Below are positions 34,952-42,108 of a DNA stretch of 64,000 bases, piece by piece. This DNA is from DASUPK01 sp963736685 (lineage in GTDB: Bacteria > Actinomycetota > Thermoleophilia > Solirubrobacterales > 70-9). A model generated the notes under the pieces. The model ran no database searches and was not told where the DNA came from. It saw nothing but the letters and a program-made list of their open reading frames with translations. The position numbers were made by a program, and so were the translations under genes. The stretch's first letter is position 1, and each line of letters opens with the position of its first letter. The stretch covers positions 62,001 to 126,000 of the forward strand of contig CAVTPZ010000015.1 in the NCBI GenBank assembly GCA_963736685.1, given 5' to 3'.

Positions 34952-35014
34952 CCGAAGGCCGCAGCGACTTATGCCAGGTGGCCGCTTGTGGCCGCGATCT
35001 GATGCCGAAGTCGC

Positions 35015-36061
35015 CTACCGAGCGGCCGGAGCGGAAACTACCCCGTGCTCGACCAGGCTCTCGCCCGTCTCGGCGATCGAGTCCTCGATGGGCCGCGGCG
35101 ACCAGCCCAGGGTGCTTCGCGCCCGCTCGGAGCTGAACTCGGTGCTCTTGCCGAGCCCACCCAGCACGGAGCGGATCTCGGCGTCGAACAGGGCCATCGC
35201 GCGGACGATGAGGTCCGGCACTGTGCGCGTCGGCACCTTGGACGCTGAGTCGCCGAGCCGCTCGCGCAGGACCTTGCCGACGTCCGCCATCCAGAGGAAC
35301 TTGGTGACGGCGACAAAGCGCTGCCCACCGGCCTCCGGGGCGGTCATCGCCCTGATCTCCAGATCGGCGACGTCGCGCACATCGACGAAGCTGAAGCCGA
35401 GCCTCGGCACGCCGGGCATTCCCTTGAGCAGCCGCTCGATCGTCTGCAGCGAGTAGGAGAGGTCGTCGGTCAGGAGCGGGCCGATGATCGCGCCCGGATT
35501 GACCGCCGCGAGCCGGTCCTCGGCGTCGCGCTCCTTGGCCAGGTCCCAGGCGGCGCGCTCGGCGATCGTCTTGGAGCGGGCGTAGGGGGTCATGTCCGAG
35601 TCGTTCGGGTCGGCCCAGTCCTGCTCGTCGAGGGGGCGGCTTCCATTGCCCGAGGTCCGCCTGATCGCAGCGATCGAGGATGTGGTGACCACTCGCTTGA
35701 CCCCGGCGTCGAGCGCGATTCGCAGCACCCGCAGCGTTCCCTCGCGGGCCGGGACGATCAGCTCGTCCGGGTCCTTGGGCTGCTTCGGGGGGAAGGGGGA
35801 GGCGACATGGAGCACGTAGTCGCAGCCCTCGATCGCGTGTTGCCAGTGATCGTCGCTGGTCAGGTCCGCCTGGTGGATGGTGAGGTGGTGTCCCGGATCG
35901 ACCTGCGACGCGATCGCCGCGTGGACCTCGGGCTCGCGCGAGGGATTGCGGATCGTCGTCCTGACCGCGTAGCCGCGCCGCAGCAGCTCGACGATGCACC
36001 AGCCGCCCAGGTAGCCCGAGCCGCCGGTGACTAGAACTGTCTTGCCGTCACCCTCTGCCAT
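35015..36061 (-). CDS. NAD(P)-dependent extended SDR, dihydroflavonol-reductase-like
   Basis: 348 residues. The Rossmann motif VLVTGGSGYLGGWCIVELLR is at the N-terminus and the catalytic YARSK in DSDMTPYARSKTIAERAA, with VASPFPP and VVTTSSIAAI typical of aldehyde or dihydroflavonol reductases. It probably reduces a carbonyl on a small substrate. Its start overlaps the end of the upstream CFA synthase gene by 31 bases, so the two form an operon. Confidence 0.85.
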   Translation of the reverse strand: MAEGDGKTVLVTGGSGYLGGWCIVELLRRGYAVRTTIRNPSREPEVHAAIASQVDPGHHLTIHQADLTSDDHWQHAIEGCDYVLHVASPFPPKQPKDPDELIVPAREGTLRVLRIALDAGVKRVVTTSSIAAIRRTSGNGSRPLDEQDWADPNDSDMTPYARSKTIAERAAWDLAKERDAEDRLAAVNPGAIIGPLLTDDLSYSLQTIERLLKGMPGVPRLGFSFVDVRDVADLEIRAMTAPEAGGQRFVAVTKFLWMADVGKVLRERLGDSASKVPTRTVPDLIVRAMALFDAEIRSVLGGLGKSTEFSSERARSTLGWSPRPIEDSIAETGESLVEHGVVSAPAAR

Positions 36062-37305
36062 TCGTCTTCCGTGACCCTAGTCGAGTGCTGGGGCTTCGCG
36101 AAGACGACCTGCACATCCCGCAGGCGCCGCTCCCGGAAGCCGGCCTCGCTCATCGCCAGCCAGAGTGTCCAGAGGCGGCGGAAGGGCTCGTCGTAGCCGA
36201 GCTCGGCGGCGAGGTCCGCGTTGGCGAGGAAGCGCTCGCGCCAGAGCTCGAGCGTGCGCGCGTAGTGGGCTCCGATCTCGTCCAGCCAGATCGTGCTCAT
36301 GTCGGTGTCCTTCGCGATGCAGCGCTGGATCAGCTCAACTGACGGCAGGCAGCCGCCGGGGAAGATCAGCTTGTTGGAGAAGCTCTGAGTCGCCTTCTCC
36401 TGCTCGTAGAGCCGGTCGTCGATCACGATCGCCTGCAGGAAGAAGAGGCCGTCGGGCTCGAGCAGGGCCGAGCAGCGCTGGAAGTACTCGTCGAAGTAAT
36501 GCCAGCCGACCGCCTCGATCATCTCCAGCGAGACGAGCTTCGTGTACCGGCCGCGGAGGTCCCGGTAGTCCTCGAGCAGCACGTTGACGCGGTCCTCAAC
36601 GCCCGCGTCGGCGATCCGCCGCAGGGCCCCCTCGCGCTGCTCGGTGGAGATCGTCGTCGTGGTCACCCGGCAGCCGTAGTTGGCGGCGGCATGGGTTGCC
36701 ATCGCTCCCCAGCCTGTTCCGATCTCGAGCAGGTGGTCGTCCGGACCCAGCTCGAGCGCCTGGCAGATGCGCTCGAGGCGGTTGCGCTGGGCCTCGGCGA
36801 GGCCTGCCTCGGGATCCGGGAAGACGGCCGAGGAGTACATCATCGACTCGTCCAGGTAGAGGGCGAAGAGGTCGTTGCCGAGGTCGTAGTGCGCCGAGAT
36901 GTGGCGGCGAGCCGCCCGCTTGCTGTTGCGGGGCACGCGCCACAGGGTCCGCTGGACCGGAGACAGGATCGGTTGGAGGCGCCCGCGGAGACGGTCGAGC
37001 GGTCCCAGGTTGCGAACCGCGATCCGCATGAGGCCGACCAGGTCGTCGCAGTCCCAGATGCCGTCGCGATAGGCCTCGCCCATGCCGACGCTTCCGCCGA
37101 GCAGCGTCCGGTAGAAGGCAGGGGAGTGGATCTCGACGGTCGCGCTGAGATCCGCGTGGGGATCTCCGAAGCGAAGTCTTTGATGCGAGGGTGCGCGTGA
37201 GCGCAACCCGTTTGAGAAAGTTTCGATCAAGTCCAGGCTGCCGCCGCGCATTCGGGAGAAAGCGCCGAGAGCCAGTCGCCTGGACGCCGACTCGATCGCG
37301 GTCAT
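36031..37305 (-). CDS. Cyclopropane-fatty-acyl-phospholipid synthase family methyltransferase
   Basis: 424 residues from ATG 37305. SAHYDLGNDLFALYLDESMM, YSSAVF, LLEIGTGWGAMATHAA, VSLEMIEAVGWHYFDEYF and FPGGCLPS are hallmark CFA synthase motifs. It transfers a methylene group from SAM to unsaturated membrane lipids. It is divergent from trpF and shares a transcript with the downstream SDR. A TAGGCT box lies eight bases before the ATG on the reverse strand. Confidence 0.92.
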   Translation of the reverse strand: MTAIESASRRLALGAFSRMRGGSLDLIETFSNGLRSRAPSHQRLRFGDPHADLSATVEIHSPAFYRTLLGGSVGMGEAYRDGIWDCDDLVGLMRIAVRNLGPLDRLRGRLQPILSPVQRTLWRVPRNSKRAARRHISAHYDLGNDLFALYLDESMMYSSAVFPDPEAGLAEAQRNRLERICQALELGPDDHLLEIGTGWGAMATHAAANYGCRVTTTTISTEQREGALRRIADAGVEDRVNVLLEDYRDLRGRYTKLVSLEMIEAVGWHYFDEYFQRCSALLEPDGLFFLQAIVIDDRLYEQEKATQSFSNKLIFPGGCLPSVELIQRCIAKDTDMSTIWLDEIGAHYARTLELWRERFLANADLAAELGYDEPFRRLWTLWLAMSEAGFRERRLRDVQVVFAKPQHSTRVTEDEWQRVTARQF

Positions 37306-37313
37306 GGGACGGG

Positions 37314-37319
37314 AGCCTA
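37314..37319 (-). promoter_or_regulatory. -10 element of the CFA synthase gene, leaderless type
   Basis: Reverse-strand TAGGCT ends eight bases before ATG 37305. It forms a divergent promoter pair with the trpF box at 37363. Confidence 0.45.
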
Positions 37320-37362
37320 CTTCCCGGAATGCCTGCTCGCAGGGAAGAAATGCGAATCCGCC

Positions 37363-37368
37363 TACCCT
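37363..37368 (+). promoter_or_regulatory. -10 element of trpFBA, leaderless type
   Basis: TACCCT ends six bases before ATG 37375, with no ribosome site. Confidence 0.5.
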
Positions 37369-37374
37369 TGTCGC

Positions 37375-38061
37375 ATGGCCAAGGTCAAGGTGTGCGGAAT
37401 GACGAGCCTCGCCGACGCGGAGCACGCGGCGAGCCTCGGCGCCTGGGCGATCGGGCTGATCCATCACCCCGACAGTCCCCGCTACGTGAAACCCGACGTC
37501 GCCGAGGAGATCGGGGCGGCCCTGAAGCGCCGCTGCGAGATCGCCGGGGTGTTCGTCAATTCCACCCTCGAGGACGTGATCGAAGCCGCCGAGCGGGAGA
37601 ACCTCACCCTGTTGCAGTTCCACGGCGAGGAGGGCCCATCGTTCTGCGTCGAGGCGAGTCGCCGCACCGGCGCCAAGGTGATCAAGGCGATGCGCATCAA
37701 CAGCCCCGCCGACGTCCAGGCGGCCGAAGCGTTCCGCACAGACTTCCATCTCTTCGACGCCTATTGGCACGGGATCCACGGTGGGACGGGAAAGAGCTTC
37801 GACTGGGATCTCGCGGCCAAGCGCCGCTCGAAGGTGCCGATGATCCTCGCCGGCGGCCTGACCTCCGAGAACGTCGCCGGGGCGATCGAGCGGGTGAAGC
37901 CGTACGCCGTCGACGTGGTCACCGGCGTGGAGGCGGAGCCCGGCCGCAAGGATCACGCCAAGGTCGAGGCGTTCCTGGAGGCGGCCGGTTCCAGGGTTGC
38001 CAAGCCGTTCGCGCCCATACCCGGCACCCCCGGAAGCGAAGCTGAGGAGGTGGCCGGTTGA
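37375..38061 (+). CDS. trpF: Phosphoribosylanthranilate isomerase
   Basis: 228 residues. KVCGMTSLADAEHAASLGAW starts the TIM barrel, LLQFHGEEGP and PMILAGGLTSENVAGAI are conserved, and the catalytic Cys and Asp are present (KVCGM, FDWDLAAK). It isomerises phosphoribosyl anthranilate. The core ends near VEAFLEAAG. The last 20 or so residues, RVAKPFAPIPGTPGSEAE and onward, are an added tail encoded by the repeat shared with trpE. The stop overlaps the trpB ATG (TGATG). Confidence 0.94.
   Translation: MAKVKVCGMTSLADAEHAASLGAWAIGLIHHPDSPRYVKPDVAEEIGAALKRRCEIAGVFVNSTLEDVIEAAERENLTLLQFHGEEGPSFCVEASRRTGAKVIKAMRINSPADVQAAEAFRTDFHLFDAYWHGIHGGTGKSFDWDLAAKRRSKVPMILAGGLTSENVAGAIERVKPYAVDVVTGVEAEPGRKDHAKVEAFLEAAGSRVAKPFAPIPGTPGSEAEEVAG
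37991..38047 (+). repeat. Inserted repeat at the 3' end of trpF (copy F)
   Basis: 57 bases aligning without gaps to trpE 30262-30318. CCAGGGTTGCCAAGCC, GCGCCC and GCGAAGC are conserved. Both copies are read in the same frame, giving RVAKPFAP then EAE. Here it forms a C-terminal tail beyond the catalytic barrel. Confidence 0.7.
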
Positions 38062-39233
38062 TGGCCGTTGTCGAGGAGCGCTTCGGCCCCTACGGCGGCA
38101 GATTCGTGCCCGAGACCCTGATCGCGGCGCTCGACGAGCTCAGAGCGGCCTGGGCCGAGGCGCGGGAGGACGAGGGCTTCCGGTCCGAGCTCTCGGCTCT
38201 GTTCCGCGACTTCGTCGGCCGGCCCACGCCCCTGTACCTGGCGGAGCGCCTCTCCGAGCGAGTGGGGAGGCGGGTGTACCTGAAGCGAGAGGATCTCGCC
38301 CACACCGGAGCGCACAAGATCAACAACGCGGTCGGTCAGGCGCTGCTCGCCCGTCGGATGGGCAAGACGCGGATCATCGCCGAGACCGGCGCGGGGCAGC
38401 ACGGCGTCGCGACGGCGACGGCATGCGCCCTGTTCGGCCTCGAGTGTGCCGTCTACATGGGCAGCGAGGACATCCGCCGCCAGGCGCCCAACGTCGAGCG
38501 GATGCGGCTGCTCGGGGCCGAGGTCATTCCCGTCGAGGCCGGGGCGCGCACACTGAAGGAGGCCGTCAGCGCTGCGATCCGCGATTGGGTCGCATCCGTC
38601 GAGGACACCCACTACGTGATCGGGTCCGTGGTCGGGCCGGCCCCCTATCCCGCACTCGTCCGCGACCTGCAGCGGGTGATCGGCGACGAGGCTCGCAGTC
38701 AGGCGCTCGACGCCGAGGGCTCGCTGCCCTCGCGCGTGGTCGCCTGCGTCGGCGGCGGTTCCAACGCGATCGGCAGCTTCCACGCCTTCCTCGAGGATCC
38801 TGTCGAGCTGATCGGAGTCGAGGCGGCGGGCGAAGGGCTCGACAGCGGCCGCCACGGCGCATCGCTCGTGGCGGGCAGCAAGGGAGTCCTGCACGGCGCG
38901 CTCTCGTCGGTGCTCGCCGACGATCAGGGCCAGATCCTCGAAGCCCATTCGGTCTCCGCAGGCCTCGACTACCCGGGCGTCGGGCCTGAGCATGCCCACC
39001 TGCGCGACTCCGGCCGCGCGACCTATGAGTCCGCCACCGACGAGGAGGCGCTGCGCGCCTTCCGGGAACTGGCTCAGCTCGAGGGAATCATCCCGGCGCT
39101 CGAGCCGAGCCACGCAATCGCTTGGCTTCTGGAGAACGGCGGGGGAGACGGCTACGACGTTCTCACGTTGAGCGGGCGCGGTGACAAGGACATGGACGAG
39201 GTGACCTCCAAGCTCGCCGATCTCGATGGCTGA
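38061..39233 (+). CDS. trpB: Tryptophan synthase beta chain
   Basis: 390 residues. The PLP lysine is in HTGAHKINNAVGQALLARR near residue 82, followed by ETGAGQHGVATATACALFG and the phosphate loop CVGGGSNAIGSFHAF. It joins indole and serine. ATG 38061 is preferred over the TTG one codon earlier because it fits the TGATG coupling with trpF and the canonical start. It overlaps trpA by eight bases. Confidence 0.96.
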   Translation: MAVVEERFGPYGGRFVPETLIAALDELRAAWAEAREDEGFRSELSALFRDFVGRPTPLYLAERLSERVGRRVYLKREDLAHTGAHKINNAVGQALLARRMGKTRIIAETGAGQHGVATATACALFGLECAVYMGSEDIRRQAPNVERMRLLGAEVIPVEAGARTLKEAVSAAIRDWVASVEDTHYVIGSVVGPAPYPALVRDLQRVIGDEARSQALDAEGSLPSRVVACVGGGSNAIGSFHAFLEDPVELIGVEAAGEGLDSGRHGASLVAGSKGVLHGALSSVLADDQGQILEAHSVSAGLDYPGVGPEHAHLRDSGRATYESATDEEALRAFRELAQLEGIIPALEPSHAIAWLLENGGGDGYDVLTLSGRGDKDMDEVTSKLADLDG

Positions 39234-40047
39234 CGGGACCGCAACCGAGACCGGCGCGGACCGGATCGAGGCCGCGTTCGACGTCGCCCGGGATCAGGGG
39301 CGCACCGCCCTGATGCCATACATGATGGGCGGCTTTCCCGAGCAGGGGACGGCGGACGCCGTCGCCGACGCCTATGTCGATTCCGGCGCGGATTTGATCG
39401 AGCTCGGCGTTCCGTTCTCGGATCCGCTCGCCGACGGCCCCACGATCCACGCCGCGGACAGGGCGGCGCTGGAGGCCGGGGCGACCCTGGAGTCGGTGCT
39501 CGAGACCTGTGCCCGGGTTGCGGGGGGGATCCCGGTCGCGCTGATGGCGTACTCGAACATGATCCTGGCGCGCGGAGTCGAGGACTTCGCCTCGCTCGCG
39601 GCCGAGGCGGGGGCCGCCGGCGTGATCGTGCCGGACCTCCCGCTCGAGGAACAGGGCCCGATCGGCAGTGCGCTGGATGCTCACGGTCTCGCCCTGATCC
39701 CGCTCGTGGCCCCCACCACCCCTGAAGAGCGCCGCGCGCGGATCTGCGCCGGGGCCCGGGGGTTCGTCTATCTGGTCTCGACGGTGGGCGTCACCGGCGA
39801 GCGAGCCGAGCTGCCGACCGAGCTGGCTGAGCTGGCCTCGGCGGCGAAGGATGAGGCCGACGTCCCGGTGGCGGTCGGCTTCGGAATCTCCACTGCCGAG
39901 CAGGCGGTCACGGTGGGGAAGGTCGCCGACGGCGTCATCATCGGCACCCGCCTCGTCCGCGAGGTTGCCGATGCGCCGGATCGCGAGGCGGCCGTCGCCG
40001 GCGTCAGCGCCTTCCTGCACGAAACTCACGCCGCGCTCTCCAGATAG
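39226..40047 (+). CDS. trpA: Tryptophan synthase alpha chain
   Basis: 273 residues. Catalytic residues lie in DLIELGVPFSDPLADGPTIH and GVIVPDLPLEEQGP; the flexible loop YLVSTVGVTGERAELP is intact. It cleaves indole-3-glycerol phosphate and passes indole to TrpB. ATG 39226 overlaps the end of trpB. It completes tryptophan synthesis: all steps from chorismate are encoded in this window. Confidence 0.95.
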   Translation: MADGTATETGADRIEAAFDVARDQGRTALMPYMMGGFPEQGTADAVADAYVDSGADLIELGVPFSDPLADGPTIHAADRAALEAGATLESVLETCARVAGGIPVALMAYSNMILARGVEDFASLAAEAGAAGVIVPDLPLEEQGPIGSALDAHGLALIPLVAPTTPEERRARICAGARGFVYLVSTVGVTGERAELPTELAELASAAKDEADVPVAVGFGISTAEQAVTVGKVADGVIIGTRLVREVADAPDREAAVAGVSAFLHETHAALSR

Positions 40048-40050
40048 GCT
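40045..40050 (+). promoter_or_regulatory. -10 element of the small membrane ORF, leaderless type
   Basis: TAGGCT overlaps the trpA stop codon and ends eight bases before GTG 40059. Confidence 0.35.
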
Positions 40051-40058
40051 TCCGGGCC

Positions 40059-40223
40059 GTGCAGGTAATCCTCTTCACAGTCCTCGGCGCGTGCGTGATG
40101 GTGATCGCGTACGCCCTCGGGATACCGGGCCCGGTCGACGCGATCCTCTTCCTCGGCGGGGTGTTCACGGGTGCCCTGCTTCGCTACGCCCAGCCGCTGA
40201 TCGACTGGATCACCCGGCCCTAG
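40059..40223 (+). CDS. Small membrane protein (54 residues)
   Basis: GTG start, VQVILFTVLGACVMVIAYAL then GIPGPVDAILFLGGVFTGAL and RYAQPLIDWITRP. Two hydrophobic helices separated by GIPGPVD suggest a hairpin membrane protein. The TAGGCT box eight bases upstream supports expression. The stop TAG is interlocked with the stop of a decayed MarR gene on the other strand. No family is recognised. Confidence 0.55.
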   Translation: MQVILFTVLGACVMVIAYALGIPGPVDAILFLGGVFTGALLRYAQPLIDWITRP

Positions 40224-40510
40224 GAGGCCGGCTCGTCGTCCGCCGCGACGCGGCGGAGCAGATCGCGGAAGGTCGCGAGTTCCGCCGTACTCAGCGCCTC
40301 GAAGCCCCCCGCCGGCTGGCGATGCAGCGCGCGAGGGCCCTTCTGTCTCACGGCCCTTCGTCGTCGGGGAGACCAGCCGCCTGCGACGGTCATGTGGGGG
40401 CAGGTTCGCGTTCCACCAGACCGCGGCCCTCCAGCCTCGTGAGGAGTGTCGAGGCGGTCGCGGGGTCCACATCCAGTCGCCGGGCGAGGCCCCCGAAGGA
40501 GCACCCTTGA
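40220..40510 (-). pseudogene. MarR-family regulator remnant, truncated and frameshifted
   Basis: The reverse strand encodes a MarR winged helix in pieces. FGGLARRLDVDPATASTLLT then RLEGRGLVERE is in one frame. NLPPHDRRRRLVSPTTKGRE is in the next, and GGFEALSTAELATFRDLLRR then VAADDEPAS in a third. The N-terminal dimerisation helices are missing; that position is now occupied by a small forward ORF. Two frame changes and truncation point to real decay. Confidence 0.65.
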
Positions 40511-40608
40511 TGGACACCCTCATCCTGATTGCCAGCTTCGGACCGCTGGTCGTGCGGCTGGGCATCGTGGTCTGGCACCGCTACCGCACGCGGCGGGCAT
40601 CCACGTAG
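40510..40608 (+). CDS. Very small membrane ORF (32 residues)
   Basis: ATG 40510, MDTLILIASFGPLVVRLGIV then VWHRYRTRRAST: one hydrophobic helix with a basic tail, orientation tail-in by the positive-inside rule. A weak GGAG lies nine bases upstream. It lies where the MarR remnant should have its N-terminus. It may be a real single-pass micropeptide or chance; codon use cannot decide at this length. Confidence 0.3.
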   Translation: MDTLILIASFGPLVVRLGIVVWHRYRTRRAST

Positions 40609-40611
40609 GCT
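40606..40611 (+). promoter_or_regulatory. -10 element of trmO, leaderless type
   Basis: TAGGCT ends seven bases before GTG 40619. Confidence 0.5.
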
Positions 40612-40618
40612 GCGTGCC

Positions 40619-41038
40619 GTGCCGGATGGGACCTTCGAGCTCCGGGCGATCGGTCAGGTGAAGTCACCCTTGACCGATCCGTCGTCGGCCCCGAAGCAGG
40701 GCGACGAGGGCGCGCCCGATGCATGGATCGAATTCGAGCCGGAGGTGCTCGAGGCGCTGGGAAACATCAGGGGCGGTGACGAGCTCCTGATCCTGACCTG
40801 GCTCGACAGGGCCGAACGGGACGTGCTCGTGGTCCATCCCCGCGGTGATGTCTCGCGGGCGCCGGAGGGCGTGTTCACCACCAGATCTCCTCACCGCCCG
40901 AACCCGATCGGGTTGCACCGGGTCGAGGTCGCGGAGGTGGAGGACGGCCGGCTCAGGGTGCGAAACCTGGAGGCCCTCGACGGCACTCCGGTCGTCGACG
41001 TGAAGCCGGTGCTGAGCGCCGATACCTCCGAGCGCTGA
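40619..41038 (+). CDS. TrmO/TsaA-like tRNA N6-threonylcarbamoyladenosine methyltransferase
   Basis: 139 residues. FELRAIGQVKSPLTDPSSAP, IRGGDELLILTWLDRAERD, and TTRSPHRPNPIGLHRVEVAE are the conserved segments of the TrmO (UPF0066/VirR) beta-barrel methyltransferases, which methylate t6A37 in tRNA-Thr. It has the short form without the C-terminal extension. GTG 40619 is chosen from the TAGGCT box seven bases upstream and the family's start. Confidence 0.87.
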   Translation: MPDGTFELRAIGQVKSPLTDPSSAPKQGDEGAPDAWIEFEPEVLEALGNIRGGDELLILTWLDRAERDVLVVHPRGDVSRAPEGVFTTRSPHRPNPIGLHRVEVAEVEDGRLRVRNLEALDGTPVVDVKPVLSADTSER

Positions 41039-41056
41039 CCGGCGCCGCCGCATCGC

Positions 41057-41062
41057 TAGATT
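41057..41062 (+). promoter_or_regulatory. Promoter of the phosphofructokinase gene, leaderless type
   Basis: TAGATT ends six bases before GTG 41069. A -35-like CTGACC lies at 41035-41040, 16 bases upstream. Confidence 0.55.
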
Positions 41063-41068
41063 GATCGC

Positions 41069-42094
41069 GTGCGAATCGGCGTGCTCACCGGTGGAGGCGA
41101 CTGCCCCGGATTGAATGCGGTGATTCGCGCCATCGTGCGCAAGGGGGTCGGGGAGTACGGGCATGAGTTCGTCGGCTACCGCAATGGCTGGGCCGGGCCG
41201 CTGGAGCGACTCAGCTTCCCCCTCGGGGTCCCGGAGGTTCGCGGGATCCTGCCCCGCGGCGGCACGATCCTCGGTTCGTCGCGGACCAACCCGTTCAAGG
41301 AGGACGGCGGTCCGCAGCGACTCGCCGACAACCTGATGGCCGACGGCGTCGATGGCCTGATCGCGATCGGCGGGGAGGACACGCTCGGGGCGGCGGCGAA
41401 GCTGCACGAGGAGGGCGTGCATGTCGTCGGCGTGCCGAAGACGATCGACAACGACCTCTCGGCGACTGACTACACCTTCGGCTTCGACACGGCGGTCAAC
41501 ATCGCGATGGCGGCGATCGACCGGCTGCACACCACCGCGGAGAGCCACAAGCGCACGCTGATCTGCGAGGTGATGGGCCGCCACGCCGGTTGGATCGCGT
41601 TCCACGCCGGCCTGTCCGGTGGAGCCAACGTGATCCTCATTCCGGAGATCGAATTCGACCTCGACCAGGTGTGCGAGTACATCGTGCGCCGCTTCGAGAG
41701 CCAGTACTCGCCGATCGTGGTCGTCTCGGAGGGTGCGGTGCCGCAGGGCGGCTTGCCGGCGGCGGATGACGCGCCGCTCGACGCCTTCGGCCACGTCCGC
41801 CTCGGCGGGATCGCCCAGTGGCTCGAGGGAGAGATCGAGCAGCGCACGGGTCACGAGGCACGCGCGACGGTTCTCGGGCACATCCAGCGGGGCGGCACCC
41901 CGACGGCCTTCGACCGGGTCCTGGCCACTCGCTTCGGCCTGCACGCGATCGACGCGGCGCACAACGGGGACTGGGGCAAGATGACATCGCTGCGGAGCAC
42001 GAACATCGAGCTGGTCGACCTCTCGGACGCGACGGCGGAGCTGAAGACGGTTCCGGAGTCGCTGTACCGCGAGGCCGAGGTCTTCTTCGGCTGA
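41069..42094 (+). CDS. 6-phosphofructokinase, residues suggest pyrophosphate dependence
   Basis: 341 residues. GVLTGGGDCPGLNAVIRAIV starts the fold; GTILGSSRTNPF, the catalytic PKTIDNDLSATDYTFGFDTA and MGRHAGWIAFHAGLSGGAN follow. The two residues that separate donors read Asp (GGEDT, where ATP enzymes have GGDGS) and Lys (PKTIDND, where ATP enzymes have PGTIDND). In characterised actinobacterial enzymes these two favour pyrophosphate over ATP. It phosphorylates fructose 6-phosphate in glycolysis or, if PPi-linked, works reversibly. Confidence 0.92.
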   Translation: MRIGVLTGGGDCPGLNAVIRAIVRKGVGEYGHEFVGYRNGWAGPLERLSFPLGVPEVRGILPRGGTILGSSRTNPFKEDGGPQRLADNLMADGVDGLIAIGGEDTLGAAAKLHEEGVHVVGVPKTIDNDLSATDYTFGFDTAVNIAMAAIDRLHTTAESHKRTLICEVMGRHAGWIAFHAGLSGGANVILIPEIEFDLDQVCEYIVRRFESQYSPIVVVSEGAVPQGGLPAADDAPLDAFGHVRLGGIAQWLEGEIEQRTGHEARATVLGHIQRGGTPTAFDRVLATRFGLHAIDAAHNGDWGKMTSLRSTNIELVDLSDATAELKTVPESLYREAEVFFG

Positions 42095-42108
42095 GATCAT
42101 CTGACCGG

